Assembly: GCA_945861535.1 (NCBI GenBank)
Contig: CAMAUZ010000050.1
Span: 1-55,871 of the forward strand
Reading direction: 5' to 3'
Source: Akkermansia muciniphila
Lineage (GTDB): Bacteria; Verrucomicrobiota; Verrucomicrobiia; Limisphaerales; BJHT01
DNA length: 55,871 nt
Positions 1-13,400 of this stretch are shown piece after piece; positions within the stretch are counted from its first letter, which is position 1; each line of letters starts with the position of its first letter. The notes under the pieces are model-generated. The model had not been told where the DNA came from. It ran no database searches and saw only the letters and a program-made list of their open reading frames with translations. The position numbers were made by a program, and so were the translations under genes.

Positions 1-1300
1 GCACCCGCCCGATCAGGTCATCCACCAATTCCTTGCTCTCCGCCAAATCGGCCCGCACCGGCCCCGGCAGGCGGGGCAGCGCCAGTTCCAGGCCGAGCTT
101 CAACCCCGTCAGCAACTGCCCGAACTGATCGTGCAGCTCCAGCGCCAGCGCCCGGCGCTCGTCCTCCTGGACCTCCACCAGTCGCAGCGATAACGCCCGC
201 AGCCGTTCGCGCCCCAGATACACCTCCTCCAGCAACCGCGCGTGCTGGATGGTGATCGCCAGTTGCGACGCCAGTTCGTGCGCGATTTCCAGTTGTTCTT
301 CGGTGAACGCGTCCGGTGCATCGCTCGCCAGATTCAACGCCCCGATCAACTTTCCCTTCGCGATCAACGGCAGGTCCACGATTCCCTCCCACGTCTTGCC
401 GTGCAGATGGTGCTGCGGGTCGGGCACCTGAAACAAATTCCTGGTCCGCCGCACCCGGCGCGGCTGTCCCGACTGCAACGTCCGCGACAACCGCAACTGC
501 TCTTCCGTCAACGCCCAGCTCCCCCCTTCCGCCACGCCCTGATCATGCGTCGCCAGCACGATCGCACGCTCGTGACCCGACGTCAGTTCCACCACGCTGC
601 CCTGCCCGAACGGCAGCAGGCGGTGCAGGCCGGCCAGGGCCACCTCCGCGATCATCTTCGGCGTCTGCATTTCCAGAATCGCCTGGTCGATGCTCCGCAA
701 AATCTTCAGCCGCTCGGCATACCGCCGCTGCCGTGCCACTGCCGCCTGCAACGCCGCATTGGCCTGCGTCAATTCCTCGGTGCGCTCCCGCACCCGCCGC
801 TCCAGTTCCGCTTGCGCCCGCCGCAATCCCAGTTCGGCCTGCTGAATCCGCACCAACGACTGCACCCGCGCCACCAGTTCGCGGTTCTCGATGGGCCGCG
901 CGATGTAGCCGTCCGCGCCCGCATCCAGCCCCGTCGCCTGCTGCTCGGAAGCCGTCTGCACCGACGACAGCAGCACCACGAACGCCCCGCCCAACGCCGC
1001 GCTGGCCTTGATCCGCCGGCACAGCTCGACGCCGTTGCAGTCCGGCAGCACCACGTCCAGCAGGATCAAATCCGGCACCCGCTCGCCGGCCAGCCACAAC
1101 CCCTCCGCGCCCGTGCGCGCCTCGACGACCACGTAGCCCGCCGCTCGGAGCAGTTGGGACAATCCGAGCATCACCACCGGATTGTCTTCGACCAAAAGTA
1201 TCTGCACTGGATTATTCATGAGCTGGTTTACCCCTTCCCCTGCGCGGGGCGCTTTCGGCCCCGGCGTTTGCGCTGCCTCCCAATCGTTGCCTTGACTCAT
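1..1300 (-). CDS. Receiver-GAF-histidine kinase, 3' part beyond window
   Basis: Reading frame open to the left edge, so the C-terminus is missing. Numbered from the ATG at 1219 (MNNPVQILLVEDN), residues 1-120 are a receiver domain with phospho-acceptor Asp55 (LILLDVVLP). A coiled segment with RVRERTEEL and a GAF-like domain (about 180-320) follow. Next comes a NarL-type dimerisation box with VQEDERRALALELHDQFGQ, His363 being the expected phosphorylation site; the ATPase domain would lie beyond base 1. An in-frame ATG at 1300 adds 27 residues and sits only 4 bp after the upstream stop, so either start is possible; 1219 has a GGGGAAGGGG stretch upstream. It is the last visible gene of a minus-strand signalling operon with the next two genes. 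Cytoplasmic, since I see no membrane segment. Receiver-first kinases of this type usually take phosphate from a partner kinase and modulate their own output. Confidence 0.85.
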   Translation of the reverse strand, partial: MSQGNDWEAAQTPGPKAPRAGEGVNQLMNNPVQILLVEDNPVVMLGLSQLLRAAGYVVVEARTGAEGLWLAGERVPDLILLDVVLPDCNGVELCRRIKASAALGGAFVVLLSSVQTASEQQATGLDAGADGYIARPIENRELVARVQSLVRIQQAELGLRRAQAELERRVRERTEELTQANAALQAAVARQRRYAERLKILRSIDQAILEMQTPKMIAEVALAGLHRLLPFGQGSVVELTSGHERAIVLATHDQGVAEGGSWALTEEQLRLSRTLQSGQPRRVRRTRNLFQVPDPQHHLHGKTWEGIVDLPLIAKGKLIGALNLASDAPDAFTEEQLEIAHELASQLAITIQHARLLEEVYLGRERLRALSLRLVEVQEDERRALALELHDQFGQLLTGLKLGLELALPRLPGPVRADLAESKELVDDLIGRV

Positions 1301-1304
1301 AGCG

Positions 1305-1966
1305 TCACGCCGCCCCGCCGGTTTTGGGAGCGCCGGGCGGGGTGGCATCAGGCAATTCATCCTCGCGATCCAACAACTCCATCTGCTCCGCAAAACAGCC
1401 CGGGCAAATCCCATGGGTAAATTTGAGGTCCGAGTGGTTCCCGAGGTAGGACTCGACCTGGTGCCAGTAGTTCTGATCGTCGCGCACTTTTTTGCAGTAG
1501 CAGCAGATCGGCAGCAAACCCTGCAACTGCTTGATCTGAGCGAGTGCTTCCTCCAGTTCGCTGACCCGGTGGCGCAGCTCGGCCTGCAAGCCGAGCACGC
1601 GTTCGCCCACTTGCAGGCGGGCTTGGAGTTCGGCGGGATCGCAGGGTTTGTGCAGATAATCGTCCGCACCCGCATCCAGGCCGTGCACGAGATCGCCGCG
1701 GCTCACCATGGTGGCCGTGAGCAGGATGATGTACAGGCCGCGCTCGCGGAACTGGGCGCGTGCCTGGCGGCAGAATTCATCGCCGCTCATCCCTGGCATG
1801 ACCACGTCGGCGAGGATGAGTGTGGGCGCGTCCGCGCGCTGTAAGACCTCCCACGCCGCCACGCCATCGACCGCGCTCACCACCTCGTAGCCCCAGCGCC
1901 CGAGCTGGGCGGTGAGTTTCTCCCGCGTGACGGGTTCGTCTTCAGCGATCAGGATTCTCATGGGGT

Positions 1967-1970
<4 letters not shown>
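1305..1970 (-). CDS. Response regulator with four-cysteine C-terminal tail
   Basis: 221 residues. Residues 1-120 form a canonical receiver: acidic pair in ILIAEDEP, phospho-acceptor Asp55 in [10 protein letters not shown] and Lys in YLHKPCD. A helical linker ([19 protein letters not shown]) leads to a short tail with [16 protein letters not shown] and HGICPGCF, i.e. a C-x2-C pair near residue 155 and another about 35 residues later. There is no DNA-binding or GGDEF domain. This tail is a recurring C-terminal module of PVC and deltaproteobacterial regulators; the cysteines suggest a metal knuckle, but that is inference. The ATG overlaps the stop of the upstream hybrid kinase by 4 bp (ATGA), so the two are almost certainly translationally coupled and act in one phosphorelay. 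Confidence 0.92.
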
Positions 1971-5734
<3,764 letters not shown>

Positions 5735-5889
5735 GGTTGGGCGGCGAACGGCGGCATGCCATGCGGTGCGCTCGGGTATCGCAGCGACTTCACCGGCACA
5801 GAATTGGGCAACGGCATCATTCCAAAGGGTGTAAACGAGCGGCGGCGGAGTGGCGATTCATTTTGGTCCGGACCCCGGCAAATCCGTAG

Positions 5890-6416
5890 AAATACGCAGC
5901 CGCCACGCGGCCGGTGGTCCGGCTGGCCGAGGCGCTCATCCTCCACGTCGCGCGCTGGCTGCCGTGGCCGGCGGGCACTTCCTTCTACGTGGCCGCGCTG
6001 GTCTTGGGACCGCTGCTGGGTTCCCTCGTCACCGAGCCGGCGGCGATGACCTTGCTGGCGCTTGTGCTCAAGCGCCGGCACTTCGACCGAGGCATCACGC
6101 CCAAGCTGGCCTACGCCACGCTCGGCCTGCTCTTCGTCAACCGCACCATCGGCGGCACGCTTACCCATTTCGCCGCGCCGCCCGTGATCATGGTCGCGGC
6201 CAAGTGGAACTGGGACACGCCCTTCATGTTTGCGACCTTTGGCTGGCGCGCGGCGGCGAGCTGACCGTCGTCGCCAATGCTCCGAACCCGGCGGGCGTGG
6301 GGATTCTGCAGGACGCGAAGGCGTTTGGCGACGAGGGCATCAGCCCGCAGGGCCTGTTCCTCGGCGCGCTCCTGCCGACCGCGATGGCCGTGGTGTTTTT
6401 CTGGTTCCTGCGTTGA
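5890..6416 (+). pseudogene. Remnant of a putative Na+/H+ antiporter (PF07399-like)
   Basis: The frame open from 5890 encodes a membrane-protein fragment with TEPAAMTLLALVL, AYATLGLLFVNRTIGG and THFAAPPVIMVAAKWNWD, then stops at TGA near 6264. A second frame continues from about 6250 with ELTVVANAPNPAGVG and ends in a hydrophobic helix and stop at 6416. Both pieces match conserved blocks of the putative Na+/H+ antiporter family in the expected order. The N-terminal half of a normal protein is missing, there is no credible start, and the spacing between the two blocks is shorter than I expect for the family. So there is a 5' truncation, a frame change and probably an internal deletion. Assignment rests on remembered family motifs. 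Confidence 0.7.
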
Positions 6417-6636
6417 ACCGCACCCCGTGCCCGGCACCACCCGGCGCCGCGCGACCTTGGGTTCGCAGGCCAGCGGACGGCGGCTCGCGAAGGCCGCGCC
6501 AGCCGGCCGCGGCTTTGAACCCCCGGCGGCCTTCCGGGAACGAGGAGCGGCATCCCCTGCGAACTGAAGACCGACCCGGCCGCGGGCACAGACGAGGCTT
6601 CTGCCGCCCCGCAGAGTGCGCTATCAATTTTGCGAG
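6417..6636. other. Gap between antiporter remnant and mgtE-like gene
   Basis: About 220 bp of GC-rich DNA without a convincing gene. I looked for a magnesium M-box or other riboswitch ahead of the MgtE-type gene and saw none. Confidence 0.5.
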
Positions 6637-7620
6637 ATGACACACGAGACCGAGCACCTGCACCAACCGGTGTCGGACGTCGCCCGCAAAGACGTTGCGA
6701 CGCTGCCCCAGGATTTCACCATCCAGGAAGCGCTGGCCGCCATCCGGCAGCGCGGGGTCGGGGAGAAGATCGTCTATTTTTACGTGGTGGACCCGGAGCG
6801 CCGGCTGGCGGGAGTGCTGCCCACCCGCCGATTGTTGACCGCGCCCCTGGAGCAGCGGCTCGCTGACGTCATGGTGACGCGGGTGGTGGCCATTCCGCGG
6901 ACCGCGACGGTGCTGGAGGCCTGCGAGGCCTTCGTCTTGCACAAGTTTCTCGCGTTTCCCGTGGTGGACGAGGAGCGCCGAATTGTCGGGGTGGTGGATG
7001 TTGGCCTGCTGACGGAGGAGGCCTTCGATATTGCCGAGCGCGAGCAGACGGATGCGCTGTTTGGGTCCATCGGCTTTCGCGTGTCGCAGGTGCGCGATGC
7101 CTCGCCACTGCGGGCGTTTCGCTTCCGCTTTCCGTGGCTGATGGCGACGATTGGCAGCGGGACGCTCTGCGCGTTGCTCGCCAGCGCCTATGAAATAACG
7201 CTGGCCAAGAGCATCGTCCTGTCCTTTTTCCTGACGATGGTGCTGGGGTTGGCCGAGAGCGTGAGCATTCAGTCCATGACGGTCACGATCCAGGCCCTGC
7301 GCGCGACCCAACCGACCCTCGGCTGGTATGTGCGGACGTTCCGCCGGGAAGCCGGCACGGCGCTGCTGCTCGGCGCGGCGTGCGGCGTGGTGGTCGGGCT
7401 GATCGTGTGGTTTTGGCGTGGGGCCGGGGTCGCGGGCGTCGCCATTGGCGCCAGCATTCTCCTCGCGCTGTGCGCGGCCTGCTTCTTCGGCCTGACCGTT
7501 CCTACGCTGTTGCACGCGTGGAAACTCGATCCGAAGATTGCCGCCGGCCCGGTGACCCTGGCGTTCACCGACATTTTCACCCTGCTGTTTTACTTCAGCC
7601 TCGCGGCGCTACTGCTGTGA
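6637..7620 (+). CDS. Short MgtE-type Mg2+ transporter (CBS pair plus membrane domain)
   Basis: 327 residues from ATG 6637; an in-frame GTG at 6616 is less likely. Residues about 10-135 form a tandem CBS pair (DVATLPQDFTIQEALAAIR, then VVAIPRTATVLEACEAF and KFLAFPVVDEERRIVGVVD). Residues 160-327 form the five-helix MgtE membrane domain, with features such as LGLAESVSIQSMTV in the first pore region and PVTLAFTDIFTLLFYFSLA at the end; the latter resembles the conserved PxxTTxxD pore segment. The N-terminal MgtE_N superhelix of full-length MgtE (about 450 residues in total) is absent. Expected role is gated Mg2+ (or Co2+) uptake at the inner membrane with the CBS pair as sensor. No operon partner is evident. 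Confidence 0.88.
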   Translation: MTHETEHLHQPVSDVARKDVATLPQDFTIQEALAAIRQRGVGEKIVYFYVVDPERRLAGVLPTRRLLTAPLEQRLADVMVTRVVAIPRTATVLEACEAFVLHKFLAFPVVDEERRIVGVVDVGLLTEEAFDIAEREQTDALFGSIGFRVSQVRDASPLRAFRFRFPWLMATIGSGTLCALLASAYEITLAKSIVLSFFLTMVLGLAESVSIQSMTVTIQALRATQPTLGWYVRTFRREAGTALLLGAACGVVVGLIVWFWRGAGVAGVAIGASILLALCAACFFGLTVPTLLHAWKLDPKIAAGPVTLAFTDIFTLLFYFSLAALLL

Positions 7621-7707
7621 GTCAGACGCCTCAAGGGCGGTTCGGCAGCATCGCCGCCCGCATCCTGTCCCCCGGCCGAAACCCGCAAGCCCGCCACACC
7701 GTCCCCC

Positions 7708-7862
7708 GTACCGCAGGCGTCCCCGCCTGCGAGTTCCGGCGGCGTCTCGCCGCCAGGACCAGCCGGGAACGCGCAAAACGCGGCGGGGCACGATGCGGTA
7801 TCCACCCCCGCCTTCCCGCACCGAGACGGTGCGGGAACTCGCAGACGAACCGCCTGCGGTAC
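7708..7862. repeat. 155-bp composite inverted repeat
   Basis: GTACCGCAGGCG at 7708-7719 is the reverse complement of 7851-7862. Inside it CTGCGAGTTCC (about 7727) pairs with GGAACTCGCAG (7834-7844), and smaller hairpins (GGCGGCGTCTCGCCGCC; CCCGCACCGAGACGGTGCGGG) lie between. It has the form of a miniature palindromic element. Confidence 0.75.
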
Positions 7863-7879
7863 CCACCGCCACCCAGCCC

Positions 7880-7913
7880 ACAAAACTTTGTCGCATATGC
7901 AACAAAGTTTTGT
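7880..7913. repeat. 34-bp near-perfect palindrome
   Basis: Arms ACAAAACTTTGT (7880-7891) and ACAAAGTTTTGT (7902-7913) surround GCATATGC, itself palindromic, with a single mismatched pair (C7892/A7901). It is AT-rich in a GC-rich neighbourhood. It could be a binding site, a repeat end or a cruciform-forming element. Confidence 0.8.
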
Positions 7914-7983
7914 AACCGAGCAAGCGGGCACTCCCCCGAGCGAGCGCACCAAGACCCGCACCCGCGCTTTTCCCGTCTGGCCC

Positions 7984-8032
7984 TTGTCCCTTGCACCTTC
8001 CCTTGAGCTTTGAGCTTTATGCTTTGAGCTTT
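7984..8032 (+). repeat. Heptamer array H1
   Basis: Seven consecutive 7-bp units: TTGTCCC, TTGCACC, TTCCCTT, GAGCTTT, GAGCTTT, ATGCTTT, GAGCTTT. It lies just upstream of the TcdA-like gene and is the only array of this family in the window without an inverted partner. Confidence 0.85.
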
Positions 8033-8050
8033 CCCCCCGAACTTTTCGCC

Positions 8051-8842
8051 GTGACCGATCTGGAACAACGCTTCGGCGGCATCGCCCGCCTCTACGGCCG
8101 CGCGGCCCTCGACCGCCTGCGCGCCGCGCACGTCTGCGTCATCGGCCTTGGCGGCATCGGCTCGTGGAGTGTCGAGGCCCTCGCGCGCTCGGGCGTCGGC
8201 GCGCTCACACTCGTGGACCTCGACGACATTTGCATCACCAACATCAACCGCCAGAGCCACGCCCTGCCCGGCACCGTTGGCCGGCCCAAAGTCGAAGTCC
8301 TCGCCGAACGCCTCCGCGCCATCGCCCCGGACATCCGCGTCCACCCCGTGCTCGAATTTTTCACCGCCGCCAGCGCCGAAAGCATCTTCGCCCCGCGCTT
8401 CGATTACGTGATCGATGCCATCGACAGCCTGAGCAACAAGTGCCGCCTCATCGCTCTCTGCCGCGACCGCCAGATTCCGCTCATCACCTGCGGCGCGGCC
8501 GGTGGCCGCCGCGACCCCACCGCCGTCCGCATCACCGACCTCGCGCGCGCCAGCCACGACCGCCTGCTTGCCCAAGTCCGCAAACAACTCCGCGCCGAAC
8601 ACGGCTTCCCCCGCGACCCCGCGGCCCTCGACGTGGACTGCGTGTATTCCCCCGAGGCCCCCGTCTTCCCCCACGCAGACGGCTCCATCTGCGACACCAA
8701 AAAGGAAGCCCGCGCCAGCGCCGCCGCTGAAGATCCCCTCCGCCTCAACTGCAACTCCGGCCTCGGCTCCGCCACCTTTGTCACCGGCGCCTTTGGTTTC
8801 GCCGCCGCCGCCCATGTGGTCAGGAAGCTCGCAGGCGGCTGA
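8051..8842 (+). CDS. tcdA: TcdA/CsdL-like ThiF-family E1 enzyme
   Basis: 263 residues from GTG 8051; the frame runs further upstream, but there it would translate the heptamer array, so the GTG is preferred. ThiF/E1 fold: nucleotide-binding GLGGIGSWSVEALARSGVG, then LTLVDLDDICITNINRQ with the Asp and Asn-x-x-Arg-Gln that bind ATP, and DYVIDAIDS. The order RFGGIARLYGRAALDRL-x-CVIGLGGIGSWS is typical of tRNA threonylcarbamoyladenosine dehydratase, which converts t6A37 to cyclic ct6A by ATP activation. The conserved late block NCNSGLGSATFVTGAFGF supports that subfamily over MoeB or ThiF. Stand-alone gene; no partner csdE or sufE is nearby. Confidence 0.85.
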   Translation: MTDLEQRFGGIARLYGRAALDRLRAAHVCVIGLGGIGSWSVEALARSGVGALTLVDLDDICITNINRQSHALPGTVGRPKVEVLAERLRAIAPDIRVHPVLEFFTAASAESIFAPRFDYVIDAIDSLSNKCRLIALCRDRQIPLITCGAAGGRRDPTAVRITDLARASHDRLLAQVRKQLRAEHGFPRDPAALDVDCVYSPEAPVFPHADGSICDTKKEARASAAAEDPLRLNCNSGLGSATFVTGAFGFAAAAHVVRKLAGG

Positions 8843-8856
8843 ATCAGGGACGCGGA

Positions 8857-8944
8857 TTAATCAGGAAGGCAGGAAAGGAGGAACAGAAGAATGACACGCT
8901 TGCCCACCGCTTTTCCTTCCTGCCTTCCTGCCTTCCTGATTCCC
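8857..8944. repeat. Inverted pair of 8-bp purine/pyrimidine repeats
   Basis: AATCAGGAAGGCAGGAAAGG near 8860-8880 mirrors three tandem CCTTCCTG units followed by ATT at about 8918-8942. The arms can pair across about 40 bp. The second arm ends about 10 bp before the ATG of the following gene. Confidence 0.75.
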
Positions 8945-8953
8945 TTCGCCGCC

Positions 8954-9820
8954 ATGAACATTCTCCGGCCACTCACCGCCCTGCTACTGCTCGCCGCCCT
9001 CCCCTCCATCCACGCGGCTGGTCTCGCACTCCCGCCCATCCCCGGCCAGCGCGTGTTTGTCGCCGGCCACAGTTTCCACATCTTTGTCGCCGCGCCGCTC
9101 GCCGAGTTCGCCAAGGACGCGGGCATCACCGACCACCGCACCGCCGGCACGCAGATGATCGGCGGCTCGCGCACGCTCCAGCACTGGAATCTCCCCGACG
9201 ACAAGAACAAGGCCAAAGCCGCTCTGCGCGCGGGCGAAGTCGATGTCCTCACCCTCTCACCGCACCTCCTCATTCCCGACGAAGGCATCGACCATTTCAC
9301 GAAGCTCGGCCTCGAGAAAAACCCGAAGCTGCGCGTCCTCGTGCAAGGCTCCTGGCTCCCGTGGGATGGCTCGGCCAACCCGAAAGCCTTCACCACCGAG
9401 CAGCACAACCAGACCCCGCTCGCGCAACTCCGGGCCGACCAAAACGAGTGGGACAAAAAAATCTCCGCCCAAATCCGCGCGCTCAACCAGGCCATCGGTC
9501 GCGACGCCGTGTTCGTCGTGCCCGCGGGCACCGCCGTCCTCGCGCTGCGCGAACACATCGCCGCCGGCACCGCGCCCGGTCTCACGCGCCAGACCGATCT
9601 GTTCCGCGACCCCATCGGCCATGCCACGCCGCCGCTGCAAGCCATCGTCACCTATTGCAACTACGCCGCCATTTACCGCCGCAGCCCCGTCGGATTACCC
9701 GTGCCCACGTTTTTGAAAAATCTCCCCCACGCCGCCGCCCTCACCCCGCTCCTCCAGAAACTCGCCTGGGACGCCCTGACCGCGCATCCCCTGAGCGGCG
9801 TGTCCGGCAGTGCGAAATAG
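8954..9820 (+). CDS. Secreted SGNH-hydrolase-like protein
   Basis: 288 residues from ATG 8954, chosen because it gives a clean signal peptide (MNILRPLTALLLLAALPSIHA); an ATG at 8891 lies inside the repeat. After the signal, VAGHSFHIFVAAPLAEFAK resembles block I of SGNH hydrolases, with His in place of the usual Asp (GHS for GDS). Late DLFRDPIGHATPPLQAI could supply the catalytic Asp and His. The middle contains GTQMIGGSRTLQHW, comparable to block II. Proteins of this shape are frequent, mostly unannotated, in Verrucomicrobiota and Planctomycetes; substrate unknown. Periplasmic or extracellular. Confidence 0.65.
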   Translation: MNILRPLTALLLLAALPSIHAAGLALPPIPGQRVFVAGHSFHIFVAAPLAEFAKDAGITDHRTAGTQMIGGSRTLQHWNLPDDKNKAKAALRAGEVDVLTLSPHLLIPDEGIDHFTKLGLEKNPKLRVLVQGSWLPWDGSANPKAFTTEQHNQTPLAQLRADQNEWDKKISAQIRALNQAIGRDAVFVVPAGTAVLALREHIAAGTAPGLTRQTDLFRDPIGHATPPLQAIVTYCNYAAIYRRSPVGLPVPTFLKNLPHAAALTPLLQKLAWDALTAHPLSGVSGSAK

Positions 9821-9852
9821 CCCGCGCCACTGAGCGGTCAACTTCGGCACCC

Positions 9853-10122
9853 CTTCGTGCCGGAGGCACGCAAGATATTAGCCGGTGGTGAAGCGCAGCG
9901 GAACCACCGGGCTAATCGCCAGTAGAAGCCCCTCGCCCCGGCGGGGCGAGAGAAGCGTGAAGACGCGCGACTTCACACCGCCTCCCATAACCTCCCCACT
10001 CCGCTCGCGTTCCGCCTGCTCGCGTCCCTCCGGGACGCAATCACGGTTTGGGTGGGACCGATCTCCGGTGGTTCCGCTACGCTTCACCACCGGCTAATTT
10101 CTTGCGTGCCTCCGGCACGAAG
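9853..10122. repeat. 270-bp stem-loop element with ~58-bp arms
   Basis: The left arm 9853-9912 and the right arm 10065-10122 are nearly perfect inverted copies, centred on the motif CCGGTGGTTCCGCTACGCTT. The loop holds smaller hairpins (GCCCCGGCGGGGC; CGTCCCTCCGGGACG). Because of the symmetry, both strands show the same spurious peptide start. Probable non-autonomous palindromic element. Confidence 0.85.
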
Positions 10123-10157
10123 CGGAGACGACGAGGGACACGCACGACCGGTTGTCT

Positions 10158-10376
10158 GAGCCGTAACCATGCAATGAAAGCGACAGGAGCGCGGTCTTCA
10201 GGCCGCAGAAACGTGCGTTCTGTCGCAAGCGAGCGAATCTCCCGAACCGGTTTTTGGAAGCCACGAAATGCGGAGTGGGAGGACGCGGTCGCAAGGTATT
10301 ACGCGGTCGCTGCGAGCGGACGTTTCTGCGGCCTGAAGGCCGCGCTCCTGTCGCCCTCACTGAATCGTTACGGCTG
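10158..10376. repeat. MITE-like palindromic element, copy C
   Basis: Terminal GAGCCGTAAC (10158) and GTTACGGCTG (10368) are inverted; inside each, GGAGCGCGG and a GCGGCCTGAAGGCCGC hairpin recur (left hairpin has one change). Same family as the elements at 21698, 23341 and 42000, with a divergent centre. Confidence 0.85.
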
Positions 10377-10426
10377 AGGCAACGAACGTCCGCGGCGCGT
10401 CACCGCCGCGGCGCTCGAGTGCGGCT

Positions 10427-13400
10427 TCAAAAATCCAGCCGCACGACATCGCCATAGCCCAGCGCGGGGAGCGTGATGAGGAGCCGGTCGCCGTCGCGTT
10501 GCAGCGGCAGCGCGCCGTGCCAGGCGCTGCTGACCTTGCGAATCTGGCCGGTGACTTTCAGCGAGATCGTCGCCTTCTGGCCGACCTTCGGCTCGAAGTT
10601 GGCAATGGGGAGAATGTAGCCGCGGTTGGCGCGCAGCAGGCGGGTGTCGAGTTGCTGCGGCTCGCAGCGCACGAGCGGTTCGACCTTCGCGGCCTTGAGC
10701 ACGGTCTCGAGCACGGCGCGTGCGCCGGGGTCGAAACCGGTCGGGACGGTGTGCGTGCCGGGGCCGCGGTCGGGCACGGCGGGCGGCTGGAGGGCGGTCC
10801 ACAGATACGCGACGCCGGGCAGGGCCGCGCACCAGAAGGTCTGGCCTTTGCCGAGCTTGCGCGTGATGAACGCGGCGGAGTTGTCATCCTTGAATTTCGC
10901 GAGCACGTCCGTGCCGGTTGCGGGTTTGATGCGTTCTTTGGTGGCGAGCTGCGGCATTTCCCAGCCCGCGCCGACGACGGTCCCGTGCGGCTTGAGGAAG
11001 GGCAGTTCCTGGCGCGGACGGAAGAAGGTTTCGAGGTAGATGCTGTGGCGGGAGGCAAGGCCGCAGAGTTGGTCCCATCTTGTTTGAGGCCGATGATATT
11101 GGTCGTGGCTGCCAGTGCTGGCGACGGCGAGGAGCACACCGCCGTTTTTCACCCATTCCTCCGCGAGTTGCGCGGTGGCAGGCGGCAAACTGTCACCGAC
11201 CACGATGAGCACCTGATAATCGCGCAGCAGCGTGGGGTGGACATCGGTCTCGGTGATCAGGTCGGGCGTCGAGCCGAGGAACGTGAGCGCCTTCCAGATG
11301 CCGAGGCGTTCGAGGTGATGCACCATGCGGGTCTTGCGGAAGTCAGGTCCGAAATGCGCGTGGCCCGCCTGCGCCGCGGCGATGCCCGCCATGTCCCAGC
11401 GCTCGGTGCTTTCACTCACCAGCAGCGCCACGCGGCTCGGGACGACGGTCGATTGCGGCAGCAAATCCTCGACAAACCCGACGGCGTGGGTGACATCGCG
11501 CACGCTGCGGAAGCGCTCTTTGTCCCGGTGGTCGATGTAGTTTTCGGTGAACGTCTCGTTCATCCCGATGCCGAAGAAATCGAGCATCTTCGCGCCGTGG
11601 GCGAGGTGCGAGAACGCGGTGCGCAGGAAGCTCGCGTCGGTGTTGCCGGGCGAATGCGGCATCGTGTACTGGCGGATGACGCCCTTGGGATTGCCGCGCA
11701 GGCCGGCGGCGAAATGCTCGACGACGTAGCCGTTGATCATCGGCCCGAGCTGGCCGACCTGCCAAAAATATTCGCTGTGCCGCGCGAGGTCCGCCGCGCC
11801 CCCGCGGAACCATTTCATGTACATCACCGAGGACGGGTAATAAAACGGATGACAGGAGTAATTCGCGCCGCAGAGGACGTGGTCGCCGAGGGCCTTGCGG
11901 ACTTCAGCCGCGCCGCGCGCGACGTGCTCGATGGCGGTGTTCTCGAAGAAAATGCACGAGTCCACGTAGAGCACCGGCTTGTTGGCGGCGGGGTCGGCGG
12001 CGACGGCGGAGCTGTCGGGACGGAGCTTGGCGGGATCGAGCGGACCCCAGGCCGGCAGCCAGTAGTCGGCGGGGTTGAAGCCGGGGCGCTCGAGTTTCAG
12101 CCAGGTCTGCCAGAGGCGCGCGACGATTTCAGCAGGCGTGGTTTTCTGGCCGGCGGCCTTGGCTTTCGCGGCTTCGCTGCCGATGACGTGGCCCATCCAT
12201 TCGGAGAAGCCGATTTCGTCGCCGTAATCGTACCAGAGGAAATTTTTCTTGAGGCCGCTCTTGGCGAGGTCGGCGCTGACCTTGGCGATGTTCTCGGGCG
12301 TGGGCGGATTGCGATAGCTCATGGCCATCCAGGACTTCGTCGCGGGGACGCCGACCTTGGCGAGGTTCTCGATTTGCGCGGGGCCGCTGTTGGCGGGATG
12401 CAACGATCTCATGCCGAGGGCGGCGTAGAGTTCGGCGTATTTGCGGCCGAGTTCGTTGGTCTGGCCGAGGGGCATCCAGCCGCCGTAACAGAGCGGCTGC
12501 GTGGGCACTTTGCCGACGGCGGGATTCGCCTTGAGATGCGCGAGGACGGCGTCGAGCTGCGTGAGCTGCGTCGTGATCGCCTCGCCTTTGCCGGGATAAC
12601 TCGGGAGGTAAAAGGAGTAGGTAGTCTTACCTGTGGCGCTGGTTTCAACCGCGCCGCCGGTCGGGCGCAGTTCGAGGTTAAAGGGCTGGCCGCCGCCGGA
12701 GAACGTCGCGAGATGGAAATGCGCCGTGTCCTGCAACGCGATGCCCACCCACGCGCTCGCGGCCCCGGGCGCGATGTTGGTGGCGAGATTGGGTTCGTTC
12801 ACGTACCACGGCAGGCGGTTGTAGATGTGATTGATGCCGAAGCTGGCGGGCTTCGCGCCGCGGTTGGTGAAGCGCGCCTCGTAACGCGGCCCGCGCGAGT
12901 CGCGGAACGCCTCGAGGATCGGGTAGAGATTCACGCGCTTGTGATACTCGGGCAGCCACGCGTCCTGCGTGTCGCTGGTGAGGTAAATGAGATCAACATT
13001 GCGGCTGGCGGAGACACCGGGCACGGCGGGCTGCGGCTGGCCGCGCAGATGGATGCGCGCCGGGCCGGCCTGGAGACCGGGCACGGTGAAGGCTTCCTCG
13101 ACGAGACCTTCGGGTCCCCACGACGGATCGTATTGCGCCCTGGGCTTGGTCTCCCCGAAGGAGTAGCGCGGGTTGTCTTTCACGCCGACGAGCTTCTTCG
13201 CGACGCTGCGGCCGGCTTGAACGACTTCGACCTCGAAGCGCGTGTCGGTGAACGGCGGATATTCGTAGCGCACCCACAGGCGGAAATCGCCCGCGACGGG
13301 AACCTTGATGTCGAGCTGCGCCGCGCCGGCAGTGGTGGAATCGAGGCAGAGCAAGCGTTCGCCCGAGATGTGCTGGAAGCCGATGATATCGACCATGTAA

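Noticed and set aside
6417-6636. Mg2+ riboswitch ahead of the MgtE-type gene
   Set aside because: No M-box-like conserved sequence could be seen.
9878-10097. Small ORFs on both strands starting MVKRSGTTG
   Set aside because: They are read from the two arms of one palindrome (9853-10122), hence the identical start on both strands; repeat artefact.
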